Positions 1 through 10,560 of a DNA stretch of 64,000 bases are shown one piece after another (position 1 is the stretch's first letter; every line of letters starts with the position of its first letter). Where the stretch lies: contig NC_073313.1 of the NCBI RefSeq assembly GCF_027595985.1, forward strand, positions 215,576,066 through 215,640,065, read 5' to 3'. The notes under the pieces were generated by a model that ran no database searches, was not told the DNA's origin, and saw nothing but the letters and a program-made list of their open reading frames with translations. Made by a program: the position numbers and the translations under genes. Source of the DNA: Sorex araneus (lineage: Eukaryota; Chordata; Mammalia; Eulipotyphla; Soricidae).

Positions 1-248
1 TGCTATTTCAGGCTATACCATGAACTAATTTTTGACTTAATTCTCACTGGGATCAGGTACCTTAATCAGGGCATTCTTATATAAATTCTGAGAGCTATTT
101 TATACTAGGTTATAAAATAATTGAACATCTGAACTCACATTACTTAACTTTGTAATATTTTAACTTAAATATCAGTTTACATAATGATTTCTAGATTATA
201 TGAAAAGATTTTCTTTAAGTTCCAATAAAGGCCTTCCCCAAACCAGAA

Positions 249-254
249 TTTAAT
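249..254 (-). promoter_or_regulatory. CERKL: Candidate CERKL poly(A) signal (ATTAAA)
   Basis: This is the only AATAAA or ATTAAA hexamer on the minus strand between the CERKL stop codon and the window edge, about 170 bp past the stop. The true 3' UTR may extend beyond position 1. No downstream GU-rich element was checked, so this is a weak call. Confidence 0.2.
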
Positions 255-426
255 TTTGTTTCTGGTATATTACATACTTTTTCATTTCTGTGTTTTTCAA
301 ATTTCAAAATTTCATACTAGAACCTAGTGCTATTTTTTAGTAATATCAAAAATAGTAATTTCAATTTCTTTTAAAGATAAGCGGAGATTCTCTTGACTAG
401 AATGTATAAAGTGGGAATATATTCTT

Positions 427-508
427 TTATAAACAGTTACAAGTTACTTTGGAATCATTAATTTCTTCCATGTTTCCTCCATATAGGGTAATAAGTCTTG
501 GATGCAGT
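427..508 (-). CDS. CERKL: CERKL last coding exon (human exon 13 equivalent)
   Basis: Last coding exon of ceramide kinase-like protein, a diacylglycerol-kinase-family protein implicated in photoreceptor survival. The acceptor ttcatag precedes base 508, whose A completes the AG|A arginine codon from the previous exon. Translation gives RLHPRLITLYGGNMEE, matching the human C-terminal region, then INDSKVTCNCL and a TAA at 427-429. Human CERKL as I recall it ends MEEMIPK. An extra four bases (ATTA) after the GAAGAA codons explain the change: removing them would restore the ATGATTCCAAAGTAA order. The shrew protein therefore has 11 residues in place of the last four. The 3' UTR continues leftward. 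Identity is firm; the altered tail rests on remembered human sequence. Confidence 0.9.
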
Positions 509-1267
509 CTATGAAGAAAAAATATATATGATTATTTCATCAATTTATTCACAGACATATGTATTGATATGTTGCATAATACCCCCCAAATCTAATAGCC
601 ATCACCATACATTATATGGTAGAAGTGCAACCTAGAGAAATTTAGGGTGTGAAAAATAAGCACCGGTAACAGTGACAATTACTATTGTTCCACTTCCTTA
701 ACATGCTTTCTATTGTCTCTGTAAATGCAGTCAATTTTGTCTACCAAAACTTCACATCGAGAGGATTGCCCCTGCATAACATCAACCCTTCAAGTGATAA
801 TGCTTACCAGGGAGGAGTCTGTATTTGCCTAAACCTATTGCTACGAAGTTCTCTTGTGAGAAAAAATAGTATGTTCTTAAAAATGCTTTTGAAAACAATC
901 TGTCGAACACAAAGTGGTCTAATATTAATTGGAGGTGAAAAAAATTGTACAGGTTGCATACATCAGGGATTTCACCAGGTTTAAGAACTTGATCCATGTC
1001 AAAAATCCAAAATGGAACTGTAGCTCTGCATTATTTTATAAAAATTATAATGCCAATGAATGCCAAAGAAAATGTCTTTGTTCTATGTAATAATTGGTAA
1101 ATAAATGTAAAGATTTGCTTTTTATTTATTAAATTGTGTGTATCTTTCTTTTTTGCTTTCCTAATTCATTCAAAAAACAACTACCTGTCTAATGTTTGTT
1201 CTGATAATTTTAAAAAGACTTGTATTATACTAGTGGGCATCTAACATGGGGAAATAATCACACTTAC
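509..1267 (-). other. CERKL: CERKL intron 12
   Basis: A 759-bp intron with a GTAAGT donor and TAG acceptor. No repeat or RNA gene was recognised. Short open frames at 685-997 on both strands show no family resemblance and are chance. Confidence 0.6.
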
Positions 1268-1443
1268 CTAACGTGGACCTCTGATGTAACTTCCATTAAA
1301 TCACCATCTATATTCCAAGGGAAACTGCTTTCTGAAGAAGTTTCATGTGGTTCATCTTCTTCCTCTGAATTCTGTTCACTCATATTCTTTGGGTTAACCT
1401 TCACTTCTTCAACAGTATATGTCTCAACAAATGGGAAATTGAA
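1268..1443 (-). CDS. CERKL: CERKL penultimate coding exon (human exon 12 equivalent)
   Basis: A 176-bp exon encoding [16 protein letters not shown], an acidic variable stretch ([14 protein letters not shown]), then [18 protein letters not shown]. It begins in phase 0 after a TTCTTAG acceptor and ends with two bases (AG) before GTAAGT. The W-N-I/V-D-G-D motif is the conserved C-terminal lobe of the ceramide/sphingosine kinase fold. The acidic linker is the least conserved part, as expected. The frame is open with no lesion. Confidence 0.95.
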
Positions 1444-2099
1444 CTAAGAAAAACAAATGCATAAGTAACCATGGGACTTGTTTTATTTATAATTGCTAAT
1501 GCAAATTTAGGAGACTCACTGTGCCTCTTTTATCAGCAAGCATAGTGACATTTTAAGCTGCAATATGAATGCCAAATATCAAAATCATTTGCTAACAACC
1601 TACTGAATTTTTTGTAGTTGCTTGATCTTATATTTCTACATGTACAGATGTTGTTTCCTCTCTCCAGAACTTTTTCCTATCTTCTCATTTATCTTCTTTT
1701 AAAGTTGGATTAAGTCAAGAGTCAATGGCTAGTACCAAGTCTTTTATCTTAAAGACTCAGAGCTGGGTAAATTTGTTTTCTGAACTGAGCTTAGAAGCAA
1801 ATAGAGTTATCCTGGAGGACAAAAGAAGTTCTGTAGAGAAAAAACATCTGTAAATGTAGAAAGGTCTGCTTGACTACAAACAATTAAGCAATTTGTGATA
1901 TCAATTCTGATACCTACATTTTGGCATTCATCTTGCAGATCATATGATCACCTGTATTTGATTTATAAAAGAACAATGGTGTTTCAGGATGAAGTATGTC
2001 TTCCCACCTGCCCATACCTCCTTGCATACACACCAATTCTACGTTGACCTTCTAAGTTCCATCGTTCAGAGTCTCTATGTAACAATAAATTATTTCAAG

Positions 2100-2262
2100 A
2101 GGCTGGAATGATAGAACAACGGGTCGGGCATTTGCCTTGCATGCAGCTGACCCGGGTTAGTTCCCTGGTAGGCTCTATATGGTCTCCCCCTGGACTCCCT
2201 GAGCCCACCAGGAATAAACCCTGTGTAATTCCAGGTTTATTTGGCCCAAACAAAAACAAAAC
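2100..2262 (+). mobile_element. SOR-type SINE, diverged
   Basis: Begins aggctggaatgatag and contains the head hallmark gcatttgccttgcatgcagc, a B-box-like gacccgggttag, and an A-rich tail with caaaacaaata. No clear TSD. Confidence 0.8.
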
Positions 2263-2576
2263 AAATAAGCAATAACAGAAAAAAAGTGTTTTGCATTCAA
2301 ATAATGTCTTCACTAATCTATTAGAATTGGTGTCCTTATAAGGGGTGGAAATTGGGATACATACTAGGATGCCATTGCATAGATAATAGCTCATACAAAG
2401 CCACACAGCCAGAAGGCAATTATCTGCATGTCCTGAAGAGGTCACAGGAGAAAGCAAATTTGTCAAAACCTTGGAATTCTCACCTGAACTATGAAGGAAA
2501 ACTAAATTGTGTAAACTACTCAATCTGGTACTTGTTTATAGTACTAGAAAACTGCTATGGCGCCATAAAGGAAATC

Positions 2577-2745
2577 TGGGGTCAAAGAGATGGTGCAGCC
2601 CCTAAAGAGTTTGCCTTGCACAGAGCTGACCTGGGTTTGATTCATGGCACCACACATGGTCTTCAGACCACTGCCAGGAGTGGTTCCTGAGCAGAGATCC
2701 AAGAGTAAGCCCTGAGAAGTGCTGGATGTAGCCCAAAACAAATAG
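2577..2745 (+). mobile_element. SOR-type SINE, diverged
   Basis: Contains gtttgccttgcacagagctg, gacctgggtttgattc, gccaggagtggttcctgag and a gatgtagcccaaaac tail. An older, mutated copy. Confidence 0.8.
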
Positions 2746-3317
2746 ATAAATATGTAAATTGGGTGGAGGATGGCATGGTGAGTCTGTGGCACACTGGCAA
2801 GTTTGGAAGAGAAAAAGGTGTTTTAGAAAAGCAGCATTCAAGACAGAAGAAACCAAAGTAAAAGGAATTCAGTAAAAGGAGCTGTTGGAGAAATAATGGA
2901 TTATGGTTTGAGTTAAGTAAGAGATAGATTTCAGAAATTTAAGTAAAGAACAAATAGAATTGCTAGACTACTTGTGATGAATGAGGGAGAAAATGAAACT
3001 AGTTGACTTACTCTGGGAAGAACAGTGGTATCATAGCCCGGAGTAGGGAGAGAACAACTGTAGGACAAATGATGAACTCAAGATGCTTAAGAGTTGCATA
3101 TCCTTTCTCATCACAAGGGGAAGATACTCGTCTCGAAGATAATATGATAAAACCCTTGGAAGTGTGTAATGCTCAGAGAGTTTAACAGTTCAAATACAGG
3201 GAGCAAGGTGCTATATCACCATCCAGAAAGTATCATAGAAACACAGAGGGTTGAAAATAAATCTATAGGGATACACTAACTTTTAAGGGTTTTAAGTTCC
3301 CAACAAAAACGTTAGAC

Positions 3318-3475
3318 AAGGGTCAAAGAAAGTACAGCAGTTAAGGCACTTTCCTTGAAAGAAGTTGACCCTGATTCAGTCTCCCAGCACCATGTGTGGT
3401 CCCCTGGCCATCCTGGAGTTCAGAGCCAGGGGAGCACCTGAGCATCACCAGATGTGGCCCCAAAGCAAAAAATAA
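3318..3475 (+). mobile_element. SOR-type SINE, old
   Basis: Recognisable head (agtacagcagttaaggcac), the tggtcccctggccatcctg region and the tail catcaccagatgtggcccc. Heavily diverged. Confidence 0.7.
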
Positions 3476-3955
3476 ACCAGAAAAAGTTGGTCAATGTAAT
3501 ACATACAGAAATGTATGACAAGAAAAACTGAAGGCAGGCAATTAGGATAGTGTTGAAAGAGAAAATATTCTAACTTCTATTTTACAGAGTGAGAGGTTAG
3601 ATGAGTTACCTCACAAATAATGGTTTTCAATATGTTCTACAACTGTTTGTGTAAATTAACCTTCAGTTAAACTGTAAATGAAGATTCAGAGACCTACGTG
3701 TCTACTCTCTTTCAAATGAAATGCCACATTTTCCTCCTGGATATAAGCATAGTTACTAACTATACAGCAAATTATAAATCTTATAATTTATCTGACCTCT
3801 ATAAAATTGTTTAAAGTTACATTTTAACATATTGCATTAAGAGACCACACACATTGATACAACTGTATATATCTATAATTTTTTATCTAATTACTGTTGC
3901 TTGAAATCAGTCTAATCTTTAATACATAATATTATGCAGGATATTTTAGAATTTA

Positions 3956-4167
3956 AGATAACCAGTATCATTTCCCTGACCGTGAAAGACCCTCAAATAG
4001 GCAGTGTTGGGAAGGACGAGTAAGGCGAGGCTGCTAAAGCTCTTCATGTTCCTGGAGCAAGCAGATGCCATTGGACTACACTAACACACGACAGGGACAA
4101 ATGAAGACATTACTGGCAACCGCTCAAACAAATCGATGAGCAACGGGATGATAGTGATATAGTGATC
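3956..4167 (+). mobile_element. Internally deleted RTE LINE (5' UTR joined to 3' tail)
   Basis: A 212-bp element flanked by the direct repeat ttagaattta (3946-3955 and 4168-4177). Its left half matches the RTE leader of the copy at 40041 (ccctgacc...ggcagcattcagaaggacaag...ggctgctaaa). Its right half matches the RTE 3' end (ttcctggagc...cgacagggacaaatg...caaatcgatgagcaacggg). The junction is at about 4037-4043, so nearly the whole ORF is missing. The TSD shows it moved as a unit or was deleted during insertion. Confidence 0.8.
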
Positions 4168-4325
4168 TTAGAATTTATTTGTAAAAATATTAAAGATTAA
4201 TTGTATGAGCTTTAATTTCTGCAAAGAATAAGCAGTTAAACCCAATGAACCACATACACATACATACATATATTAATAAAATAAGGGTTTTCTTTAATAG
4301 AAAAAGTACTATTTTGCTAATAATA

Positions 4326-4513
4326 ACTGTATCACTGTCATCCTGTTATTCATTGATTTGCACAAGCGGGTGCTAGTAACGTCTTCATTTGTCCCTGCCG
4401 CATGCTTGTGTAGCCTGATAGCATCTGCTTGCTCCAGGAACACAAAGAGCATGTTGTTACTGTTTTTGGCATACCAAATATGTCACAAGTAGCTTGCCAG
4501 GCTCTCCTGTGGG
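4326..4513 (-). mobile_element. SINE/RTE chimera with a long RTE tail
   Basis: On the minus strand it reads from a SINE-body segment (gagagcctggcaagctac, then tatgccaaaaacagtaacaa) into about 150 bp of the RTE 3' coding end (gttcctggagcaagcagatg through gacagtga). Other chimeras here switch to RTE sequence much closer to the 3' end, so this is a distinct junction. Confidence 0.75.
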
Positions 4514-4579
4514 GGGGAAAAAAATAAACAAAATGAAAGTAAAAATAAAGAGGTCGCAAGGCCATAAAAGCAGCTGCAT

Positions 4580-5120
4580 GCTCCAGGAAAAATTGTGTTG
4601 CTCTTTTCTGGGAGCTTTGTTCTATAGTCACTGGATCTTGGCTGTTGATGAAATTACATTTCACCAGGAGAGTTTGTGGGTGTGACTGTCAAGCTACTGG
4701 GAAAACTGGGGATCTGGGTGGAGGAGGCCCAGTCTCCATCCGAACAGGCTTGGAGATCTCAGCCACGAGTCCCACATACCTGGGTGTCTCTGTCGGTTCC
4801 TTCATGGGTGAGGCTGTCCGAGTGTGTGGAGAGTGGCATTGAGCGTGGCTGTGGTTGGGTTCCGGAGGTTTTCAGCTGCCGGGGCTCTGACTAGGATGGG
4901 GAGGGAAACTCAACTTACCCCCCACCCCCGTTAGGGGGCCCCAGTGAAGACCTGGGGCAGGGGCAGGAGATTCTGCATCACTCTCTTCCGGGATCTTTGT
5001 TTTATAGTCTCTGGATCTTGGCCATTGATGATCCCCAGTTTTCCCAGTAACTTGGCAGTCACACCCACAAACTGCCCCCCAGTGCCATGTAATCTTATCA
5101 ATGACCAAGATCCAGAGTAC
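4580..5120 (-). mobile_element. GC-rich ~400-bp monomer module with inverted end
   Basis: Positions 4580-5021 are the reverse complement of the monomer seen in tandem at 49585-50700, including the bit next to the L1-like tail (tgctccaggaaaaattgtg). From 5022 to 5120 about 85 bp of the same module runs in the forward direction, forming an inverted repeat with 4620-4710. The small open frames here are chance. Confidence 0.7.
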
Positions 5121-5462
5121 ATATTTATAGTTTCTTATTCTTATGTCAGAAAATAGAAACAAAAAATAATACAAAAAGCATTCAAAATCTAAGACATAAT
5201 CAGCGTCATTATCTTTATGTAGTTATGTTTTTTTCTAATCTTTTTTTTTGTTGTTAAATATGGACATGTAAACGAGCTTTAACTCAAATGTACTTGTAAA
5301 AAGGAAATTGAAAAAGTCTACGTTTGTTTTATAAAGGTATAAAATGCATTTCTTTGTGAAAGATTACTATTGGAATTACTAAAAGGGCAAATTTTCAAAG
5401 CAACTTTTGTAGGCATCCTTTCTCAAAGTGAAAATATGTTTCTTCTGATTGTAAAAGCTTAG

Positions 5463-5690
5463 TGGGGCACAGAGATAGCTCAAGGTGTGTAAGAACACGT
5501 GCCTTTTAAAATACAAGACCTGCGAGCCTGGTCTCCATCACTGCATTAATCCCCGCCCACCCTGCCCCCACCAATATCAGTAGCCCAAGCAGCACCACGT
5601 CCACTGTCAGACTGAGCATCAAGCACTGCACTAAGCTTGGAGCCTGCACTGCCAGGTTGTGGAGGACCTTAAAAAAATGGGGAACGTAAC
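5463..5690 (+). repeat. Possible old SINE relic
   Basis: The start (ggggcacagagatagctcaa) and gcctggtctccatcac resemble a decayed SOR head. The right half is not recognisable. Confidence 0.35.
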
Positions 5691-5774
5691 GGGTTTTTTG
5701 TTGTAAAAACAAAGACAAAGTCAGAAAAGATAATTCTCTGATTATGGGAAAAATCAAGTTTTATTATTTATTTT

Positions 5775-5912
5775 TGAATTTTTGGATCACACGCAGGTGG
5801 TGCTCAGGGATCACTCCTGGAGGGCTAGGGCGACTCATGTGATGCTGAGTATTGAACCAGGTCAGCTTCAGGCAACACAAGCTCCTTACCAGCTGCTCTA
5901 TCTCCCTAGCTT
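5775..5912 (-). mobile_element. SOR-type SINE
   Basis: Read on the minus strand it starts at a gctagggagatagagcag head and ends in a ggatcacacgcaggtgg tail (plus-strand text). Diverged. Confidence 0.75.
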
Positions 5913-5991
5913 CCAAACAAAATTAAAAAATTTTAAATGAGATCATATACTGCAATGAACATTACACCCTACTTCCATGTATTTTATCAGT

Positions 5992-6118
5992 AATGGCGCT
6001 GGGGAGAGTTTATGGGTGTGGCTGCCAAGCTACTGGGAAAACAGGGTCTTGGCCATTGATGAGATTACATGGTGCTGGGGGCAGTTTGTGAGTGTGACTG
6101 CCAAGTTACGATCCAGAG
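5992..6118 (-). repeat. Two broken ends of the GC-rich monomer module
   Basis: Two tandem partial copies of the module's end: gagagtttatgggtgtggctg...ctactgggaaaacag and ggcagtttgtgagtgtgactg, separated by tcttggccattgatgagatt. Same orientation as 4580-5021. Confidence 0.6.
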
Positions 6119-6189
6119 ATTATTATCGTGCTTGCTTTATTTAGAGTCTTAAGGTTAAAACTAAAACATTTCCAACTCAGTTATCAATT

Positions 6190-6332
6190 GGGAGCCATAC
6201 ATGGTGTTGCTTAGGGTTTACTCGTAGCTCTAAGTTCTGGGGTCACTTGTGAAAGTGCTCAGGGGATCATATGCAGTGCAAAGGATAGAAGCGAGGTGAG
6301 TTCCCTAGCCACTATACAATTTCTCCAGCTTG
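6190..6332 (-). mobile_element. SOR-type SINE, old
   Basis: The plus strand shows gtgctcaggggatcatatg and ends at an atttctccagcttgc head remnant. Confidence 0.65.
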
Positions 6333-6609
6333 CACTCTACTTCCAAGTGTACTCTCCTCCTATTTCTTTTCTACCAACGACTTATAGCTAATTATAATTT
6401 TATATTTCAGAAGGGAGTGAGCATTTGGGTTTTATAATTTATCTATGTATTTCAAAGCTCAAAGTTTAAGAAATTCTCATATTTTCAGGATCAGTTTACT
6501 AATAACTGAGTTCAAATATATATCTTAACAATATAACTATGAAAGAAATCTCATATAGAAATTTAACTGAATCTATCTCCATCCTAGTTTTGAAAAAAAA
6601 TAAAAATAA

Positions 6610-6780
6610 GGAGCTGGAGCGATAGCACAGCAGTTAGGGCGTTTGCCTTGCACGCGACCAACCCGGGTTCAAATCCCAGCATCCCATATGGTCCCCTGAG
6701 CACCGCCAGGGATAATTCCTGAGTGCAGAGCCAGGAGTAACCCCTGTGCAGAGCCAGGTGTGATCCAAAAAGAAAAAAAA
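6610..6780 (+). mobile_element. SOR SINE, well preserved
   Basis: Starts ggagctggagcgatagcac and contains ttgcacgcgacc, acccgggttcaaatcccagc (B box), atcccatatggtcccctgag, and tgtgatccaaaaag followed by an A tail. A young-looking copy with an internal tRNA-like Pol III promoter. Confidence 0.9.
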
Positions 6781-6913
6781 AAGTCTGTATAAACTGGTAT
6801 GTTTTAAAATAGCTGCAAATATATTTCAATCAATAAAGGTAGGAAGATCGGTGAACAAATAAAGGGGATATCTAAAAGTCATAACTGCAGAGAAATCTTG
6901 CTAACATAAAATA

Positions 6914-7153
6914 ATCACTGTCATCCCGTTGCTCATCGATTTGTTCGAGCGGGCACCAGTAACATCTCTCATTGAGAGACTTATTGTTACTGTTTTTGGC
7001 ATATCCAATACGCACGGGTAGCTTGCCAGGCTCTGCCATGCAGGCTGGATACTCTCAGTAGCTTGCTGGGCTCTCCCAGAGTGGTGGAGGAATCGAACTC
7101 GGGCGGGCTCCTTGAAAGGCGAAAGCCCAACCACTGTGCTATCACTCCAGCCC
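6914..7153 (-). mobile_element. SOR-headed SINE with RTE-derived 3' tail
   Basis: Flanked by an 11-bp TSD aacataaaata (6903-6913 and 7154-7164). On the minus strand it has a tRNA-like head (gggctggagtgatagcacag, gttcgattcctcc), a middle region with two gcaagctac blocks and atgccaaaaacagtaaca, then a tail that translates like the RTE C-terminus (YWCPLEQIDEQRDDSD). It ends in gatgacagtgat rather than poly(A). This is a complete reference copy of the chimeric SINE. Confidence 0.9.
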
Positions 7154-7199
7154 AACATAAAATAAAAAGGTTAAAAATTGACAGTTAACTGTAGGATAA

Positions 7200-8400
7200 C
7201 ATAGCCTCAGGTAGTTTAGGTTTATTGGGTTACTCCCATCACAGTGCTCCCATTATTCTGTGTTTATTTGTAACTTCTTTCTTTGTGCTCTGTTGACTTG
7301 TAAATATTGTTTTCTTCTTCTCCTTAAGTCTTTTGCATAGTTTATTCAGAGCAATGTTCTTTTGTATGGGCACAGAAAGATAGTAGTAAATGCTATGCTT
7401 TTGTAACCTGGAGTCATTTGACTCTACATGATATCTTCCTCCTGGGCATCTGTTCTTTGGACCTAAGCCTCAGCTGCCCTTACTTCCTAACCCGAAAAGG
7501 CAGGGTCCCGATGAGGGACAGGATAGACCTAGGGCAAGCGGTGAGTTATGTGCTACCATGGCACCGAGATGGGCCTGGCCAAAGTGCCTAATGCTTAACT
7601 TTAAGTTAAGAGCTTGGTCGTGGACAAACGCTGTCATGATCCAAAAAAGTAACAACTAGATTTGGACCCTGCTAGGGTTAGGAATGATTAATCTGGCCTG
7701 AGTGCTGTTGTGGAGTCTGTGGCAAGATGTTGCCAAGAGAGTAGGCCTACAAGCCTCAATGTATCTCTTACTGTGTCCATATAAAAATAACTAGTATTAA
7801 GATGTTGATGGAGTTTTTGGACTGAGGAAAGGAGAAAAACACCGTAAGAGGCATTTTGCCTGCAGGCAGTCAGGAAGGGCTTTGGTATATCTCTAGGTCC
7901 TGTTTCCTTTGAACCTGGTGGGCCCTCAGGAAGGGCTTTATTATGTTGATTTTGCTGGGTATAGCTTGGGGCCAGAGAGACAAGTAAGAGTGGAGAGACT
8001 AGTGGGGAGAAGCAGAATCCAGGAAGAGCTGGGATCAAGAAATGAGGGGCTAGGAAGGAAGAGTGCTGGGGGAGAGAGATGAGAGAAGCTGTTAGAGGGC
8101 AGAATCCAGAGGTCAGAGTTAGAGTCAGAATCCAGAGAGGAAAGAGAGAGTCCAGGCTGCAAGATGGAGCAAGGAGAGATGAGCGGGAGAAACAGGAGGA
8201 GACAGGAATAAGGGCTGTGTGAGACTAGAATTGGGTGCTCAGAGAGACTGGAACAGATGCGTAGAGAGAATGGAATAAATGGCAACTGATCAATCAACCG
8301 ATTTGGCCCTCACTTCCTCTTCCGTTTGCCCCATGGCCTGGACTGCCCTGGCTGGGCAAGGGGCCTGGGACCACCCCCAAACCTGGGCCACCCCCATGAG
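7200..8400 (+). mobile_element. Possible LTR-type element, unassigned
   Basis: About 1.2 kb free of SINEs and more GC-balanced than its surroundings. It includes an extended purine-rich (GA) stretch at about 7970-8280 and ggaataaatg at about 8271 followed by C-rich sequence, which would fit an LTR poly(A) region. No protein motif and no terminal TG/CA pair or TSD could be fixed. It may instead be unique intronic DNA. Confidence 0.3.
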
Positions 8401-8665
8401 AGTTTTTACAGTTCACTACTTTTATTCTGAAGAACATCCTGCATATATAACTTTGTTCATATCTACTTTGCATTTCCATATGACACTGCATTTTTCATAT
8501 TTCTATGCATATATGCAACAACAATAAGAGAACTCATATTTAATCACCAACCAATCCATAGGTCAAAAATAACTGGTTTATATTAATAATCATTGGTTTT
8601 ACACTAATTTTGAATGAAACATATTGAAAAAATAGGAAGCATTAAGAAAAAAAAGACTTTTTCGT

Positions 8666-8825
8666 TTCTGGGCCACACCCTATGATGTTCAGGATTTGCT
8701 CTTGGCTCTATGTACATGGCTCACTCCTGGCTGGCTCAGAAGCCAAATGGAGTGTTGGGGATCAAACCCAGGTCAGCTATGTGCAAGCCAAGTGCCCTAC
8801 TCACTGTACTATTGCGTCAGCCCAA
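8666..8825 (-). mobile_element. SOR-type SINE
   Basis: The plus strand shows gggccacaccctatgatg, atcaaacccaggtcagc and actattgcgtcagccc (head). Moderately diverged. Confidence 0.8.
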
Positions 8826-8924
8826 GATAAAGACTTTTTACAAGCAGGACTTGATCCTTACTGCATGTATATATATATATTTTTATTGCCATTATAGAAT
8901 GCAAGTAAGTAACAAAATAATTCA

Positions 8925-9035
<111 letters not shown>

Positions 9036-9550
9036 TTAAAATTTGTAATTAAGAAGTTTACTGAGAGTTTGGATTAGTCATACACTTAATAAATGTGATA
9101 TTTACTAGAGGGCTGACAGAAGATAAATACCAAATGAAATTTACAACAAAATTTCTGAACTATAAGTTCCTGTTACTTTTAAATAACCAAGTCATTCAAA
9201 TCAGTTTTATTAAATAATTGATTGCCTTTTCAGCAACTCTTATATTAAGGAGTCTTCATAAGGCAAATTATCAAATACCCTATTCACATGACAAGATGTA
9301 ATTTAAAATCCAATGAATTTGGCGCTCTAATTCTAAGGGCATGTATCTTGTTAAGTAATATTAAATAGTAAATACAAAGTTATTACATTGTAGAAATAGT
9401 CCAACAATAGTTCAACAATTTTCAAAGCCTAAAGGGAGATTTAAATATTTATTTATGAGCATGACTAACTGACATAAAACTGAATAAATCAAAGTGCCCG
9501 CGAATGTATATAATGGAGTGATACATGCTGCCACTCATTTTCAAATAAAA

Positions 9551-9640
9551 GACTCCCTCGAGCACCACCAGGAGTAATTCCTGAGTGCATGAGCCAGGAG
9601 TAACCCCTGTGCAACGCCGAATGTGACTCTAAAAGCAAAC
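9551..9640 (+). mobile_element. 5'-truncated SOR SINE
   Basis: Only the right half is present: cgagcaccaccaggagtaat through taacccctgtgcaacgccga and an A-rich tail. Confidence 0.8.
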
Positions 9641-10335
9641 CAAAGCAAAACAATAAAGACCAGGTACTTTAATCTTGTGTAAATATTCAGTTAAATTTGA
9701 AGTTGTAAATTTACATGTATCTAAAAGACCATTCACTAATGTAACTTGCATTAGAAGACAATTTTCAGAATTTGAGCAACTTATAGCTAATTTTCAGCTT
9801 AAATTTATGTAAACTTAGTTCAAGAAAAACAACAATGGCATTACAAAAAAAATAAGCATTTTATATTCTATGGGTGCTCAGGTTAGAAAACTAAGGAATC
9901 TTGGAGATTGTCTATTTATTTACTCACTGTATGTACAGATAAAAGAAGACCCTCAAATTTAATCAGTGTGCTCAAATGCACAAATAGAAAAATCAACATA
10001 ATTACTAGAACTAGAAGTTTTCATTCCTAGGTCCAATGCCAACTTTTAAAACCAAAAATAAACAGCATCAGAATGTTCAGGGTAATGTTTTATGCTTCCT
10101 TTCATTTTTAAGCTAACTTTTATTTGTAACATGAAAAGCATGAGTCTACTTTTTAATCCTTACTACAAACTGAAACATAACCTTATGTATCTTAGGTCTA
10201 AATGGTTTATAGATAACATAAAATTATCCTTTGAACATTGGAATATACAACATTTAGTTCTTAGCAGTTTTATCAATTAGGAACTATTCATTTGCAGGCA
10301 TATTAAACATTTTATTTAGAAATATGTATTATTTA

Positions 10336-10475
10336 AGAGCCAGAGCACAGCAGGCAGGGCACTTGCCTTGCAAGCAGCCAAACCAACTTCAATCCCCAGA
10401 ATCCCGTATAACCCCCTCCCCCCAATCTCATAAAGAGTAAGCCCTAAGCACAACTCAGTGTGGCCCCCAAACAAA
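10336..10475 (+). mobile_element. SOR-type SINE
   Basis: Head cagagcacagcaggcagggc, cacttgccttgcaagcagcc, and tail ctcagtgtggcccccaaac. The middle is shortened by a C-rich tract. Confidence 0.75.
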
Positions 10476-10505
10476 AAATCAAAAAATATTTATTATTTAT
10501 TATTA

Positions 10506-10506
<1 letters not shown>

Positions 10507-10558
<52 letters not shown>
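10507..10558 (-). repeat. (CAT)n / (ATG)n microsatellite forming an RTE-type 3' tail
   Basis: About 17 units of CAT on the plus strand. It abuts ccgttgatcgttgaattcct, the reverse complement of an RTE-like 3' end, so the repeat is the extended (ATG)n terminus of the adjacent composite element. RTE LINEs typically end in short tandem repeats instead of poly(A). Confidence 0.85.

Positions 10559-10560
<2 letters not shown>

Noticed and set aside
685..997. Overlapping 99- and 71-codon frames between the last two CERKL exons
   Set aside because: They fall inside intron 12 and match neither CERKL nor any family I recognise.
7688..8297. Two frames of over 110 codons on the minus strand
   Set aside because: They arise from a purine-rich tract read on the pyrimidine strand (Ser/Leu/Pro-rich), without domain features.
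10507..10558. CRISPR-like regular repeat
   Set aside because: It is a plain CAT trinucleotide microsatellite in a mammalian genome, without spacers.
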